Shown: positions 25,483-34,127, numbered from the stretch's first letter. The stretch is DNA of 64,000 bases from [Clostridium] aerotolerans DSM 5434 (GCF_000687555.1 NZ_JHWJ01000016.1:1-64000), one strand, 5' to 3'. Numbers and translations are program-made. Notes: generated from the sequence alone by a model not told the origin.

Positions 25483-25686
25483 TTAAGCCTGCCTTGCTAA
25501 AAGCTGCCTTGCAAGCTCTGCCGGTGATAACCCGTTTTTCTCTGCTGTCTCTACAAATCTCCGGAGCTCTTCCCGCTCCTTAGCCACCATCAACTGTTTT
25601 TTTCTCTCCTGTAAATCAGTGATCTTTGTATCAATTTCTTTGATCTGTTCTTCCAGACTTATTTTACATAGTTCCTTAAGCATCAT
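25483..25686 (-). CDS. Small coiled-coil protein, unknown function
   Basis: This 67-aa protein is predicted to be mostly helical. Residues 10-40 form a charged coiled coil (IKEIDTKITDLQERKKQL), followed by a short helix-turn element ending GLSPAELARQLLARQA. The layout resembles small DUF4315-like proteins of Firmicutes, but I cannot assign it. GAAGGG precedes ATG 25686. It lies alone between a terminator and the PRD regulator. Coding status rests on length, the ribosome binding site and a sensible protein sequence. Confidence 0.55.
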   Translation of the reverse strand: MMLKELCKISLEEQIKEIDTKITDLQERKKQLMVAKEREELRRFVETAEKNGLSPAELARQLLARQA

Positions 25687-25770
25687 CTTTACCCTTCATA
25701 ATAAGTATTTATATTACTTGAGGCCAAAATCAAGATATAGCTCATTTACCCTAATTTCCTGACTGGCCCG

Positions 25771-27873
25771 CTATATGATCAGCTGGTGCAGCTCTTCTAC
25801 CGTATCTGCCTTCATAAATTTATCATAAGCTGTCCCATCAGAAAATATGGCTGACAGCTCTTTCAGTGCATCCAGATGACTATTTCCATCTGTACTCGCC
25901 AGTACAAAAAACAGATTGGCATATTTTTCTTCCGTAAAATAAACCTTTTCTTTTACCTTCAGCAATGACATGGACATCCATCGGACACCAGCTTCCGGTC
26001 TGGCGTGGGGAAGCGCAATTCCAGGAGACAGTATTATAAAGGGACCTTCGCTTTCTACTGATAATATCATAGCTTTTGTATAAGCAGGTTCAATACTTCC
26101 GTCTTCCTCCAAAGGTTTCGCTGCAAGGTAAATCGCCTCTCTCCAGTCCTTGACTGAATCCTTGACTGTGATCCTGCGTTCTGTCAGCAATTCCTTTAAT
26201 ATCTGGCTTTTTTCTATTCCATATTTAATTCTGACCCTATTTGACTTAATATATTCCTCTATTTTACCCCTCAGATGGATACTGTCCTCAAAACAGACCA
26301 CTTCTCTTGAAATATCTGTAAAATCTGTGAGAAAACGTGACAGCGGCTCATCCTCGGAAAATTTATGCTCTGTCAGTCTTTTAATTCGTTCTTTGTCACA
26401 TTCGGTCAAAAACGTGTTTACCACTACTACTGGAATCCCATGCAATTCAATTGGTATGGTGGATACAATCATATCCATATATTCCGTAAACCTGGTCAAA
26501 TCCTGAAACAGGGAAGCCGTCAGGACTCTTGCCCCTGGCAAAAGATTTTGTATCTGCCCCTGAAGCAGAATGCTGGAATCGGAATTTCCCGCATATACCA
26601 CCAAAATGCGGGGAGTTCGAACTGTGACATGTCTTACCTTATATAATCCTCCCAGAAAATTAACACTGAGGAGAATACAGTCACTTTCTGTCATTGATTC
26701 TTTGAGTTCATCAATTTCTTCCATTGCTAATTGTGTCATTCCAACGATATGAATGTAATGTTTTTTTACTTCCAGACCTAAGGCATTACAGATCCGAAAT
26801 CCATACTTTTTCCTTAAAAAAACGCATTTTAAGCTAAGGGCCACGCTTTTTATTAATTCGTTCTTATTCTCAAAAAACATCCCAATGAGAGTTTCAAATT
26901 TTTGCATGATCCTGTCCGCATAAATGATTAATTTTTCTTCCTTTATGTGAATCGAGGTAACATCTTCCCCCGTCTCTCCCAAGACACAAACAAGCATCCT
27001 GGCCAGACATTCTGCCATCCCATTTCTGACCGCATCAAAAAATGGCTTGCCAAATGAGGAGGCTTCGTGCTGTAATACAGTGTCCACCACATCTGACTGA
27101 TACAGAATGCTGCGTATCCGGCAGTTATAAGCACACATTCGGTGATAATTAGGTATCATATCCTGAGAGATCATATGACCAAGACGTATTCTTCTTGTGA
27201 CCAGGGTGCAGGAAGCACAAAAAATGTAAAGAGCTTCACGATTGAGAGAAAGGGTGAATTGTTTCGATGCGTTGATGAGCATTTGACCAATGTTCTCAAT
27301 ATCCTTTGCTGGGAATTCAAATAAGGACATAGCCATCTCATAATTTTTAGGAAACAATTCAGAAAAAATCTTTGAGACCACCCATAAGCAGAGCCGGTAT
27401 ATATCATACTCTTCTCCAGTCAGAGAATAGCCATGATTACCAGCTGTATATCCAAGATTGAATTTATCCAGCAGACGATTGACTCCGGCAAGATCCAAAA
27501 TACAGGTATTTCTGCTGATGCGGAACCGCTCCATGATTTCATGAGTGGAAACAAATTTTTCTCGGATAAGCAGTACGGTGATATAGATTCTTCGCTCTCT
27601 TGGAGAGTAGTCAAATTCCTCATAATTGGATTTTGACAGTAGTTTTTTTAATTTTTCTTTTGAATCTCCTTTCCTTATGTAGAGTTCTCTCCGCTGATGT
27701 AAGGAATCCTCCCCCAAATGATTCTCAATCAACCAGATCTGGCAATTTTGTATAAGAAGATATGCTGCGCTTTTTGATATATTCAAATATTGCATTACCT
27801 CGTGCACACCAATGGGCGTATCACTATTTTTTGAGGCTTCAAGAACAATCCCCATTTGATAATTCAAACGCAT
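25771..27873 (-). CDS. PRD-domain transcriptional regulator with EIIB/EIIA-like domains
   Basis: This 700-aa regulator of the MtlR/BglG-like group has an N-terminal pair of HTH domains (about 1-150), then PRD regions and an EIIB-like domain. It ends in a type-2 EIIA domain with ALPHARPE carrying the phosphorylatable His. The EIIB-like segment reads VYAGNSDSS where a Cys is normally phosphorylated, so that site seems lost. ATG 27873 after AGAGAGGAAAA is preferred over ATG 27969. No PTS transporter or sugar enzyme lies next to it, so its target is not evident. Confidence 0.85.
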   Translation of the reverse strand: MRLNYQMGIVLEASKNSDTPIGVHEVMQYLNISKSAAYLLIQNCQIWLIENHLGEDSLHQRRELYIRKGDSKEKLKKLLSKSNYEEFDYSPRERRIYITVLLIREKFVSTHEIMERFRISRNTCILDLAGVNRLLDKFNLGYTAGNHGYSLTGEEYDIYRLCLWVVSKIFSELFPKNYEMAMSLFEFPAKDIENIGQMLINASKQFTLSLNREALYIFCASCTLVTRRIRLGHMISQDMIPNYHRMCAYNCRIRSILYQSDVVDTVLQHEASSFGKPFFDAVRNGMAECLARMLVCVLGETGEDVTSIHIKEEKLIIYADRIMQKFETLIGMFFENKNELIKSVALSLKCVFLRKKYGFRICNALGLEVKKHYIHIVGMTQLAMEEIDELKESMTESDCILLSVNFLGGLYKVRHVTVRTPRILVVYAGNSDSSILLQGQIQNLLPGARVLTASLFQDLTRFTEYMDMIVSTIPIELHGIPVVVVNTFLTECDKERIKRLTEHKFSEDEPLSRFLTDFTDISREVVCFEDSIHLRGKIEEYIKSNRVRIKYGIEKSQILKELLTERRITVKDSVKDWREAIYLAAKPLEEDGSIEPAYTKAMILSVESEGPFIILSPGIALPHARPEAGVRWMSMSLLKVKEKVYFTEEKYANLFFVLASTDGNSHLDALKELSAIFSDGTAYDKFMKADTVEELHQLII

Positions 27874-28123
27874 ATTTTTCCTCTCTAAGGTCCAAGTCCA
27901 AATAAGGTCATGGATGCTATTGTACATTACATCTACAATAATGTTATATTCAAAACTATGGTTCGTCAATATTATTCCATTAATTTGTTCTTTTAACTCA
28001 AAATATGTATTTTACTATATATTACTCTGTTTTTTTTAGATTTTTTTATATATTTTGCTCAATTTATGTTTTTATTTACGTCAAATTGTCCTCAGATGTT
28101 GAATTTTCAGGAATCCAGATATA
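27874..28123. other. A/T-rich intergenic region
   Basis: About 250 very A/T-rich bases separate the PRD regulator start from the terminator of the next gene. I see no ORF with a ribosome binding site and no strong promoter. TTGACG-N15-TATAAC on the minus strand (27969-27943) is a weak candidate for the regulator. Confidence 0.4.
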
Positions 28124-28172
28124 AAAATCCTGAAAGATTCACATACATTCTATGCTGTCCTTTCAGGATTTT
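28124..28172 (-). terminator. Terminator after membrane protein gene
   Basis: The 13-bp stem AAAATCCTGAAAG / CTTTCAGGATTTT is followed by T-rich sequence in the minus direction. It lies 35 bases after the stop of the 28208-28690 gene. Confidence 0.8.
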
Positions 28173-28207
28173 ATTTTCCCTCTTATTGGCGGTTTCACAA
28201 GTGTATC

Positions 28208-28690
28208 TTATTGAGAGAGATTAAAAGTCAGGAACAGGAACAGGATCTGGAGAATCAATGCAACGGCTGCCAGTCCAATGCATATTGGCTTTGGATTGTC
28301 TCGTTTCGGCGATACGGACTGTGTAATCAGCATAATACCGAAAATAACACCGATCAACAATCCAATCAATCCGCCTGTTGCCATTCCAGACAGAAGCAAA
28401 GCTCCTGATAAGATATTGATCCAGGAGGGAACGGTCTTAAATGGGGTATAAGGCTTTTTGGAATTCACGTATATCCCGTCGACTGCAAGATCAACTTTGT
28501 TGCCAATGGCCGTAAGATGAAGGGTCTTGCCATCCACCTCAAAAGCTTCATCAAAGAGCCGCATGAACCAGTTGGTATTCTGCACGATAGTTCCAACACC
28601 GTCTACGGTTCGCTTTCCTTTTATAAAGCCAGGTGTGTATATAATCTCATGTTGATTCCCATCAATCGTAACGTTCCATTTGTTCTTCAC
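28208..28690 (-). CDS. Membrane protein with FAIM-like soluble N-terminal domain (tentative)
   Basis: This 160-aa protein starts with a beta-rich segment of about 85 residues (KWNVTIDGNQHEIIY, then GKRTVDGVG, VDGKTLHLT, DLAVDGIYV). The spacing recalls the FAIM1 beta-sandwich family; this is a pattern match by eye, not a search. Three hydrophobic segments follow, at about 90-105, 107-125 and 138-158. An AGGTTAAAT-like sequence precedes ATG 28690. It shares orientation with the SGNH gene upstream (25 bases) and may be co-transcribed. Function unknown. Confidence 0.6.
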   Translation of the reverse strand: MKNKWNVTIDGNQHEIIYTPGFIKGKRTVDGVGTIVQNTNWFMRLFDEAFEVDGKTLHLTAIGNKVDLAVDGIYVNSKKPYTPFKTVPSWINILSGALLLSGMATGGLIGLLIGVIFGIMLITQSVSPKRDNPKPICIGLAAVALILQILFLFLTFNLSQ

Positions 28691-28715
28691 AATTTAACCT
28701 CCAAATATGTTGTTC

Positions 28716-29558
28716 TTAATTCATTCCTGCCGCTATCTTCTGCAGCTTTAGTGCGGTAAACCCATCAAGCTCTTCCGGATAGCTAAGTCCCTCCGGAGAT
28801 TGTTCATAGAGAACCTTATATAAGGTGCATGCTGCCAGATAAGTCCCGGCAATGGACGGATGGGTTCCGTCTGCATCCCATAGTTCAATGTCCGGATTGG
28901 TATTTGCACACCTCATAAATGCGATTCCAGCTGGTGCCAGGAGCGCGTTCCGCTCTTTTGAAATATTTAAATAATTCTCTGCCATCAAGGTCTGCATCTC
29001 TTCCCTTGTATTCCCCACTTCACTGCCAAGCAGCTTTCGGGATACGCCATCCTTATAAGCCCAGGTCATCAGAAATACAGACTGTCCGCCGCCAGCCCGG
29101 ACCTTATTATCAAGAGCCCTTGCCGCCGGAAACATAACCTCCTGCCCAAAGGCAGAAATTCCGCTCTGTTCCTGCATCACCACATAATCCCAGGTATAAT
29201 TTTCAATGGCATCCAGTGCCTCGGCACCTATCTCATCCGTCTCATCTGCAAAATACGCCAGGCGATAGCTTCCTTCCGTCAACTCATAAATTTCGGGAAC
29301 AAATCCACCGCTTAAGCTCAGCCTTTCAAAAACCGTGGGAAGGTCATTGACATAGGTCATGCTGTTTCCAAGAAATAAAATAATGGGTTTCGTCTTTACC
29401 TCAGCCGGTTTTTTCAAATTCAATTCCTGGTCAAAGTTCATGACATTAACCTTTAAGCTGTTGGCACAACTGGAGATAAAGAAGAAAACCCCGGCAAAAA
29501 CTACGCCGACAAGAATTATAATTCCTATCCCGGCTTTCATCCATACAGATTTTTTCAT
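28716..29558 (-). CDS. Secreted or lipid-anchored SGNH/GDSL-like hydrolase
   Basis: This protein of about 280 aa has an N-terminal hydrophobic segment (residues 9-30) ending in ISSC, which could be a lipobox with Cys31 or a plain signal anchor. The hydrolase part starts LFLGNSMTYVND (block I with the nucleophile Ser) and ends with DGTHPS (Asp/His pair of block V). VMQEQSG in the middle fits proteins annotated as DUF4886/SGNH. It probably removes acyl or acetyl groups outside the cell. ATG 29558 after GGGGTG is preferred over 29582. Confidence 0.8.
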   Translation of the reverse strand: MKKSVWMKAGIGIIILVGVVFAGVFFFISSCANSLKVNVMNFDQELNLKKPAEVKTKPIILFLGNSMTYVNDLPTVFERLSLSGGFVPEIYELTEGSYRLAYFADETDEIGAEALDAIENYTWDYVVMQEQSGISAFGQEVMFPAARALDNKVRAGGGQSVFLMTWAYKDGVSRKLLGSEVGNTREEMQTLMAENYLNISKERNALLAPAGIAFMRCANTNPDIELWDADGTHPSIAGTYLAACTLYKVLYEQSPEGLSYPEELDGFTALKLQKIAAGMN

Positions 29559-29687
29559 ACTTACACCCCAAAATAAAATCATTTATATAGTTATCGACCG
29601 AATGCTCCGAAATTATAGTAAATATCGACAAAATTTTATTTTTTAACATTTTTTAACCATTTTTTTAGCCAAAAAGGCAAAATTCAG

Positions 29688-29725
29688 CGGCGGCTCCCTT
29701 GAATTTATGGTATCTGGAACCGCCG
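29688..29725 (-). terminator. Terminator after larC
   Basis: The stem CGGCGGCTCC / GGAACCGCCG lies 35 bases after the larC stop, with a T-rich but imperfect tail in the minus direction. Confidence 0.6.
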
Positions 29726-29759
29726 AAGCTGTAAATCTTTATTAAATTTATGCTCCCAT

Positions 29760-31310
29760 TTAGAGATTTTCAGTAATATGACGGATTCTGTCATATACGG
29801 TCTGAAAATCCATACCAGTCTGTTTGCATATACTTCTTACACTTTCATACTCGGGATAACAAAAGGTTCTTTCCTTCCAGGAGCAAACCTTAACTTCTGC
29901 CTCTCCCCACTCTGTCTTTATGAGCTTCTTTTCCCGGCCAAGAATCGTTCTCTCCACCGGATATCTCCTGACTCCGATGGTCGTTGTCTGAAGAAATAAA
30001 AGCTCTTCCATTGCCTTGACATCCTTTTGTTTACAGAGAACTGAAATCATATAGGCAGGCCGGCTCTTTTTCATATAGATGGGTGTATTCCAGACATCAG
30101 CCGCTCCTGCTTCCAGTAAAGCTTCCATGGCAAATCCTAACATCTCACCGCTGCAATCGTCAATATTCGCCTCCAGGACCCACATGGTTTCATTCGGCTC
30201 CTCTTCTTCAGGAACTTCAAGAATCATTGCCCGAAGGACATTGGCATGCTTAAAATCCTTTTTCCCCGCTCCCATTCCAGTTTTAAGGATGCGAAAGGTT
30301 TCTGGCAGATTCTTTCTGGTGTTAAGTGCGGCTGCAATGGCAGCGCCGGTAGGTGTCACCATCTCACCCATGGTGTCCGTAAACCGAAGCTTAAGTCCAT
30401 ACTGGGATGCTATATTTACTGTGGCCGGAACCGGAACCGGGATGACACCATGCTGGCAGCGTACATTACCAAACCCTTCCGAAAGGGGAGAGACCACCAC
30501 CTCTGTCACTCCCAGATTATCGATACAAACAGCCGCACTTATGATATCAACAATGGAATCTATGGCCCCTACCTCATGAAAATGGACCTGGCTGATTGGA
30601 AGCGCATGAGCCTTTGACTCTGCTTCTGCCACTATTTCAAACATGCGCTTTGCTATATGTTTTACATTGTTGCCGGCTTCCAGCCGGTCTATGATCTCAT
30701 AGATGTCTTGCAGATTGCGGTGGGGATGGCTGTGGCTATGGTTCTCACCATGGCTATGCCCATCACTATGGCTATGGTCTTGGCTGTGGTTATGTTCTTC
30801 ATTTTGATAGTGGTTGTATCCGTCACTGTGACTATGGTCCTCACCATGGCTATGGTCGTCGCTATGATCATGACTGTATTCGTTGCCGTGACTATGTTCC
30901 TCGCCATGGCTATGGTCATCGCTATGGTCATGACTGTATTCGTCGCCGTGACTATGTTCCTCGCTATGGTTATGGCTATATCCATCGCTGTGTCTTTGCT
31001 CTTCACCATGGCTATGTCCGTCACTGTGGCTATGCTCCTCGTCATGATTATGGCCTACATCATGGCTATGGCCTACATCATGACTATGCCCAATCATTTT
31101 GTCATGCTCATCCTCCAGGTGAACCTGAAAATCAAATGCATCAATCCCGCACTTTTTTGCCCGTCCAAATTGCAGATGGTATCCGTCCACCTTCAGGCTT
31201 TCCAAAGCTTTTAAAAGTACCTCACGGTCAGCACCAAGGTCTAAAAGCGCGCCTACGGTCATATCTCCGCTAATACCCGAATTACATTCCAAGTAAAGTA
31301 TTTTCTTCAT
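29760..31310 (-). CDS. larC: Nickel-pincer cofactor nickel-insertion protein LarC, with His-rich insert
   Basis: LarC inserts nickel into the pyridinium dithiocarboxylate cofactor used by lactate racemase-like enzymes. The N-terminal signature MKKILYLECNSGISGDM and the later FHEVGAIDSIVDI are typical. The protein is about 516 aa, longer than usual because residues 75-197 form an insert with 38 His, mostly as HSH, HNH or HDH. In some bacteria larC is made by frameshifting; here it is one open frame. A 60-bp tandem repeat encodes part of the insert. It follows larB with a one-base gap. larA and larE are not in the window. Confidence 0.92.
   Translation of the reverse strand: MKKILYLECNSGISGDMTVGALLDLGADREVLLKALESLKVDGYHLQFGRAKKCGIDAFDFQVHLEDEHDKMIGHSHDVGHSHDVGHNHDEEHSHSDGHSHGEEQRHSDGYSHNHSEEHSHGDEYSHDHSDDHSHGEEHSHGNEYSHDHSDDHSHGEDHSHSDGYNHYQNEEHNHSQDHSHSDGHSHGENHSHSHPHRNLQDIYEIIDRLEAGNNVKHIAKRMFEIVAEAESKAHALPISQVHFHEVGAIDSIVDIISAAVCIDNLGVTEVVVSPLSEGFGNVRCQHGVIPVPVPATVNIASQYGLKLRFTDTMGEMVTPTGAAIAAALNTRKNLPETFRILKTGMGAGKKDFKHANVLRAMILEVPEEEEPNETMWVLEANIDDCSGEMLGFAMEALLEAGAADVWNTPIYMKKSRPAYMISVLCKQKDVKAMEELLFLQTTTIGVRRYPVERTILGREKKLIKTEWGEAEVKVCSWKERTFCYPEYESVRSICKQTGMDFQTVYDRIRHITENL
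30841..30960 (-). repeat. 60-bp tandem repeat inside larC
   Basis: Bases 30841-30900 and 30901-30960 are near-identical 60-bp units, differing at only a handful of positions. The flanking 60 bases are more distant copies. They encode a 20-residue unit with HSH and HDH motifs. The reading frame is kept, so copy number could vary without breaking the gene. Confidence 0.9.
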
Positions 31311-31311
31311 T

Positions 31312-32055
31312 TTATTTCTCCGCAATCCGATTGATTTGTGTCGCAATGTATCCGGCTCCGTAGCCGTTGTCAATGTTTACAACGGAAATTCCGTTCGCAC
31401 AGGAATTGAGCATGGTTAAGAGGGCGGATAGTCCGTGGAAGCTGGCTCCGTAGCCTACAGAGGTTGGAACTGCCACCACCGGACACTCCGAAAGGCCAGC
31501 TATTACCGTACCTAAAGCTCCCTCCATACCGGCAACTGCAATAATACAATTGGCTTTTATCAGCCGTTCCCTTTGGGATAAGAGCCTGTGGATGCCGGCA
31601 ACTCCCACGTCAAAGACCCGGTCCACATGACAGCCGAAATACTCTGCCGTCTGTGCCGCTTCCTCTGCCACGGGAATGTCAGCCGTCCCGCCGGTACAAA
31701 CGGCGATACAGCCTTTCCTTTCTTTTTCCGGTTTTTCCGCTTTCAATATTCTGGAAATAGGATCGTAGGTTATTTGAGGAAGGACCGCTTTTACCAGTTC
31801 ATACTGTTCTTTCGTTGCCCTGGTTCCAAAGACCTCTCCATCCCGATCGTATAAGCGTTTATAGATTTCCACCAGGTAAGAGTCCGGTTTTCCCTGGCAG
31901 AATATGGTCTCTCCAAACCCGGAACGCAGTTTCCTGTGATGATCAAGCTTCGCATATCCAAGTTCTTCATAGGGAAGATCCTTTAACAGCTGTTCTGCCG
32001 TATCCATATCCATTTCTCCAGACTTAACCTGCAAAAGCATTTCTCTAACGTCCAT
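31312..32055 (-). CDS. larB: Nickel-pincer cofactor biosynthesis protein LarB
   Basis: This protein of about 247 aa, the normal LarB length, carboxylates and hydrolyses nicotinic acid adenine dinucleotide in the first step of pincer cofactor synthesis. The C-terminal PurE-like domain is clear (VCTGGTADIPVAEEAA, VAGMEGALGTVIAGL, PTSVGYGASFHGL). ATG 32055 is chosen because it matches the family N-terminus; the frame stays open to 32202. It stands one base before larC. A strong terminator hairpin ends only about 20 bases upstream of the start, which suggests attenuation or a promoter overlapping the hairpin. Confidence 0.93.
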   Translation of the reverse strand: MDVREMLLQVKSGEMDMDTAEQLLKDLPYEELGYAKLDHHRKLRSGFGETIFCQGKPDSYLVEIYKRLYDRDGEVFGTRATKEQYELVKAVLPQITYDPISRILKAEKPEKERKGCIAVCTGGTADIPVAEEAAQTAEYFGCHVDRVFDVGVAGIHRLLSQRERLIKANCIIAVAGMEGALGTVIAGLSECPVVAVPTSVGYGASFHGLSALLTMLNSCANGISVVNIDNGYGAGYIATQINRIAEK

Positions 32056-32076
32056 AAATCCCAACCTTTCCCCGAT

Positions 32077-32114
32077 AAAAAAGGTACCAGAAACTATCAT
32101 GCTTTTCTGGTACC
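32077..32114 (-). terminator. Terminator upstream of larB (possible attenuator)
   Basis: In the minus direction GGTACCAGAAA pairs with TTTCTGGTACC and is followed by six T (32082-32077). It lies 38 bases after the stop of the small membrane protein gene and 21 bases before the larB ATG. Confidence 0.85.
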
Positions 32115-32152
32115 TGCTTTTATTTATCACTGCCTGTCCGTATCCGCTGTCT

Positions 32153-32335
32153 TTATGAAGAATATCGTTCCGTTGTCTCTTCCAGCACAAGTACCTTGGC
32201 ACTTTTTACTGGACCCTTTATGTTTGCGCCTGACTTTTTTCCACTGAAATAACTGTAGGATCCGGCACACAGCAGAACTACGATCAGAACAAACACCAAA
32301 AGCATCAGCTTATTGTATAAATCCTTATCCTCCAT
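32153..32335 (-). CDS. Small single-pass membrane protein
   Basis: This 60-aa protein has one hydrophobic segment (residues 10-30, LMLLVFVLIVVLLCAG) and a short, polar, mostly basic C-terminal tail. AAAAGGGGAAA precedes ATG 32335. It lies between the GT51 gene and larB, with a terminator behind it. No family is recognised. It is judged real from the ribosome binding site and the clean membrane-segment pattern. Confidence 0.6.
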   Translation of the reverse strand: MEDKDLYNKLMLLVFVLIVVLLCAGSYSYFSGKKSGANIKGPVKSAKVLVLEETTERYSS

Positions 32336-32442
32336 ACTGTTTCCCCTTTTCCTTTGTAATCATACTATGAGGCAGAATTCCAATTAGAACGCCCTGTCTT
32401 TTCTATCATTATACCTTTTGTTGTATCATTGTTCAAGTAAAA

Positions 32443-33159
32443 TCAGTTGATTGATACAATCTGCTGGGCTACGGTCTCCACTTCATCTGAGGAAAAATAT
32501 CCACATGCCTCCATTCTTGCAAGCACTTTCTTCTGTCTCATCTGAGCCAGCTTTAAATTCTTTGTTGGGGCGTATTTGGAAGGGGCATTGGGTACTCCGG
32601 CTAAAAGTGTGCTTTCATAATCCGTCATTTCTTCTGGTGATTTATTAAAATATCCCATACTGGCATCACCGACGCTGTAATATCCTTCGCCGAAATAAAT
32701 GCAATTTACATATAATTCGAATATTTGATCTTTTGTATAATGTTTCTCTAATTCAAAGGCCATAAGCACTTCTGCGACTTTTCTGGTAAGCTCTTTATCC
32801 TGATTAAAATAGAGATTCTTTGCAAGCTGCTGAGTGATGGTGCTTCCTCCCTCTACAAAACGGCCTGCCTGAATATCATTTAAAACGGCACGGCCAATGG
32901 CAATTACATCAATTCCATTGTGCTTGAAAAAACGCTTATCTTCTACAGATACCACTGCATTTATATAAACATCAGGAAGATCTTTAATAGAGGTATATCC
33001 GTCTTTATCCTGTATGGCTTCCACACGTTCCTTCAGACTGTCCTCACTTAATACATCTCGGTAAAGCTCATAACCTTTATGTACCACAGTGAATCCGGTC
33101 AACAGACAAACTGTGACAAATAAAAACAATATTGTTCTTGTTATTTTTCCAAGTTTCAT
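32443..33159 (-). CDS. Monofunctional peptidoglycan glycosyltransferase (GT51)
   Basis: This 238-aa membrane-anchored enzyme polymerises lipid II into glycan strands. After one membrane segment (about residues 8-27) the GT51 domain shows VEDKRFFKHNGID with the catalytic Glu and GGSTITQQLAKNL, then the KVAEVLMAFELEKHY region. No transpeptidase domain follows, so it is MtgA-like rather than a class A PBP. ATG 33159 follows AAGGAGG; the upstream in-frame ATG 33225 lacks one. Confidence 0.92.
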   Translation of the reverse strand: MKLGKITRTILFLFVTVCLLTGFTVVHKGYELYRDVLSEDSLKERVEAIQDKDGYTSIKDLPDVYINAVVSVEDKRFFKHNGIDVIAIGRAVLNDIQAGRFVEGGSTITQQLAKNLYFNQDKELTRKVAEVLMAFELEKHYTKDQIFELYVNCIYFGEGYYSVGDASMGYFNKSPEEMTDYESTLLAGVPNAPSKYAPTKNLKLAQMRQKKVLARMEACGYFSSDEVETVAQQIVSIN

Positions 33160-33376
33160 ACGTTCACTGCCTCCTTTTTGGTTATTTCTCTTTGTTACTG
33201 ATTTGATTGTATCATAGACTTCCATTGAAATCAGGAATAATTCCTTATATTTCCCTAAAGTTTTCGGACTGTTTATAACAATTTTATTACATTTCTTACA
33301 AATACAGGAATTATATCATTTTATAAAGAGGTTTTCCTTATTTATTGAAGCGTTCCATGAGATTATAAAATAAAAA

Positions 33377-33410
33377 ACAGACAGCAAATTCGGCAAAATT
33401 TGCTGTCTGT
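33377..33410 (-). terminator. Terminator downstream of LytTR gene
   Basis: The 14-bp stem ACAGACAGCAAATT / AATTTGCTGTCTGT is followed by TTTTTTA in the minus direction. About 165 bases separate it from the LytTR stop. That gap holds no ORF that I trust. Confidence 0.8.
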
Positions 33411-33575
33411 CCTGATATGATAGAGATTTACAAGATATGATTGATAGAAATAAAATGCCGAAGAATGAATGAAATCAGTTGTTTTTCTGAATGGGACAAC
33501 AATATCATTTGTTTCATGCACCTGCAATGGGCTTTGCGCTTTTTGCTTGTTTTATTGCGCTTTTTCGACAATTTT

Positions 33576-34127
33576 CTACAAAAGCATGAAATTGATTTCC
33601 AGAAACTTAAGGTATTTTTTTTCAAACTTCTTTCTTCTTGTGTCATTTACATACAGAACATCACCGTTCTGCATCTCAATGGCCTCTCCTTTTACATTTT
33701 TCACGTATTGCATATTTACTATATTATGGCGATTGATCCGGATGAAGTGGTCACTTGGAAGCTTTCCTTCCTCTTCATCTAACTTTGCCCGAATCCGTAT
33801 TCTTTCATTTTCTATTACCACGCTTGTTTTCCGGTAATAGGATTCCAGAAAAAATATATCCTGGATGTCAAACACCCAGGTATGACCGTTAAAAAATGCA
33901 GTATACTTTTCTCTCATATCCACCTGCCTGATTATTTCCCCGCAGGAAGCCGTTCCCCCTTTTGGATAGATCACTATCACATCGTACGCGGCGCAATCCA
34001 ACATCGGAAGAAGCTTCTCTTCCATGGAAAAATAATCGACTTTTAACAAATGTTTTCTGCTGTCTGAAATTTCTTTTTCCTGTAATTCAGCCAGCTGTTT
34101 ATCATTTGCGAAAAAGGCAATTTTCAT
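33576..34127 (-). CDS. LytTR-type transcriptional regulator with degenerate receiver
   Basis: This 183-aa protein has a C-terminal LytTR DNA-binding domain (about 85-180, with YYRKTSVVIE and FIRINRHNIVNMQYV). The N-terminal part (1-75) resembles a shortened receiver, but where the phosphorylated Asp is expected it reads YDVIVIYPKGG, so phosphorylation is unlikely. LytTR regulators often control peptide, bacteriocin or quorum-sensing genes. GGAGGAAATGATAT precedes ATG 34127. It is divergent from a 69-aa protein gene, with LytTR-like direct repeats between them. No histidine kinase is adjacent. Confidence 0.85.
   Translation of the reverse strand: MKIAFFANDKQLAELQEKEISDSRKHLLKVDYFSMEEKLLPMLDCAAYDVIVIYPKGGTASCGEIIRQVDMREKYTAFFNGHTWVFDIQDIFFLESYYRKTSVVIENERIRIRAKLDEEEGKLPSDHFIRINRHNIVNMQYVKNVKGEAIEMQNGDVLYVNDTRRKKFEKKYLKFLEINFMLL

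Noticed and set aside
30781-31080. Regularly repeated short units resembling a CRISPR-like array
   Set aside because: The repeats are in-frame HxH codons within larC with no constant repeat/variable spacer pattern and no cas genes.
30657-31214. 185-codon plus-strand frame opposite larC with a hydrophobic Met/Val-rich product
   Set aside because: It is the mirror of the repetitive HxH codons of larC; no ribosome binding site, and the low-complexity product is an artefact of the repeat.
33428-33646. Minus-strand 72-codon frame overlapping the LytTR gene end
   Set aside because: Very basic, out of frame with LytTR, no ribosome binding site; likely a chance frame before the terminator.
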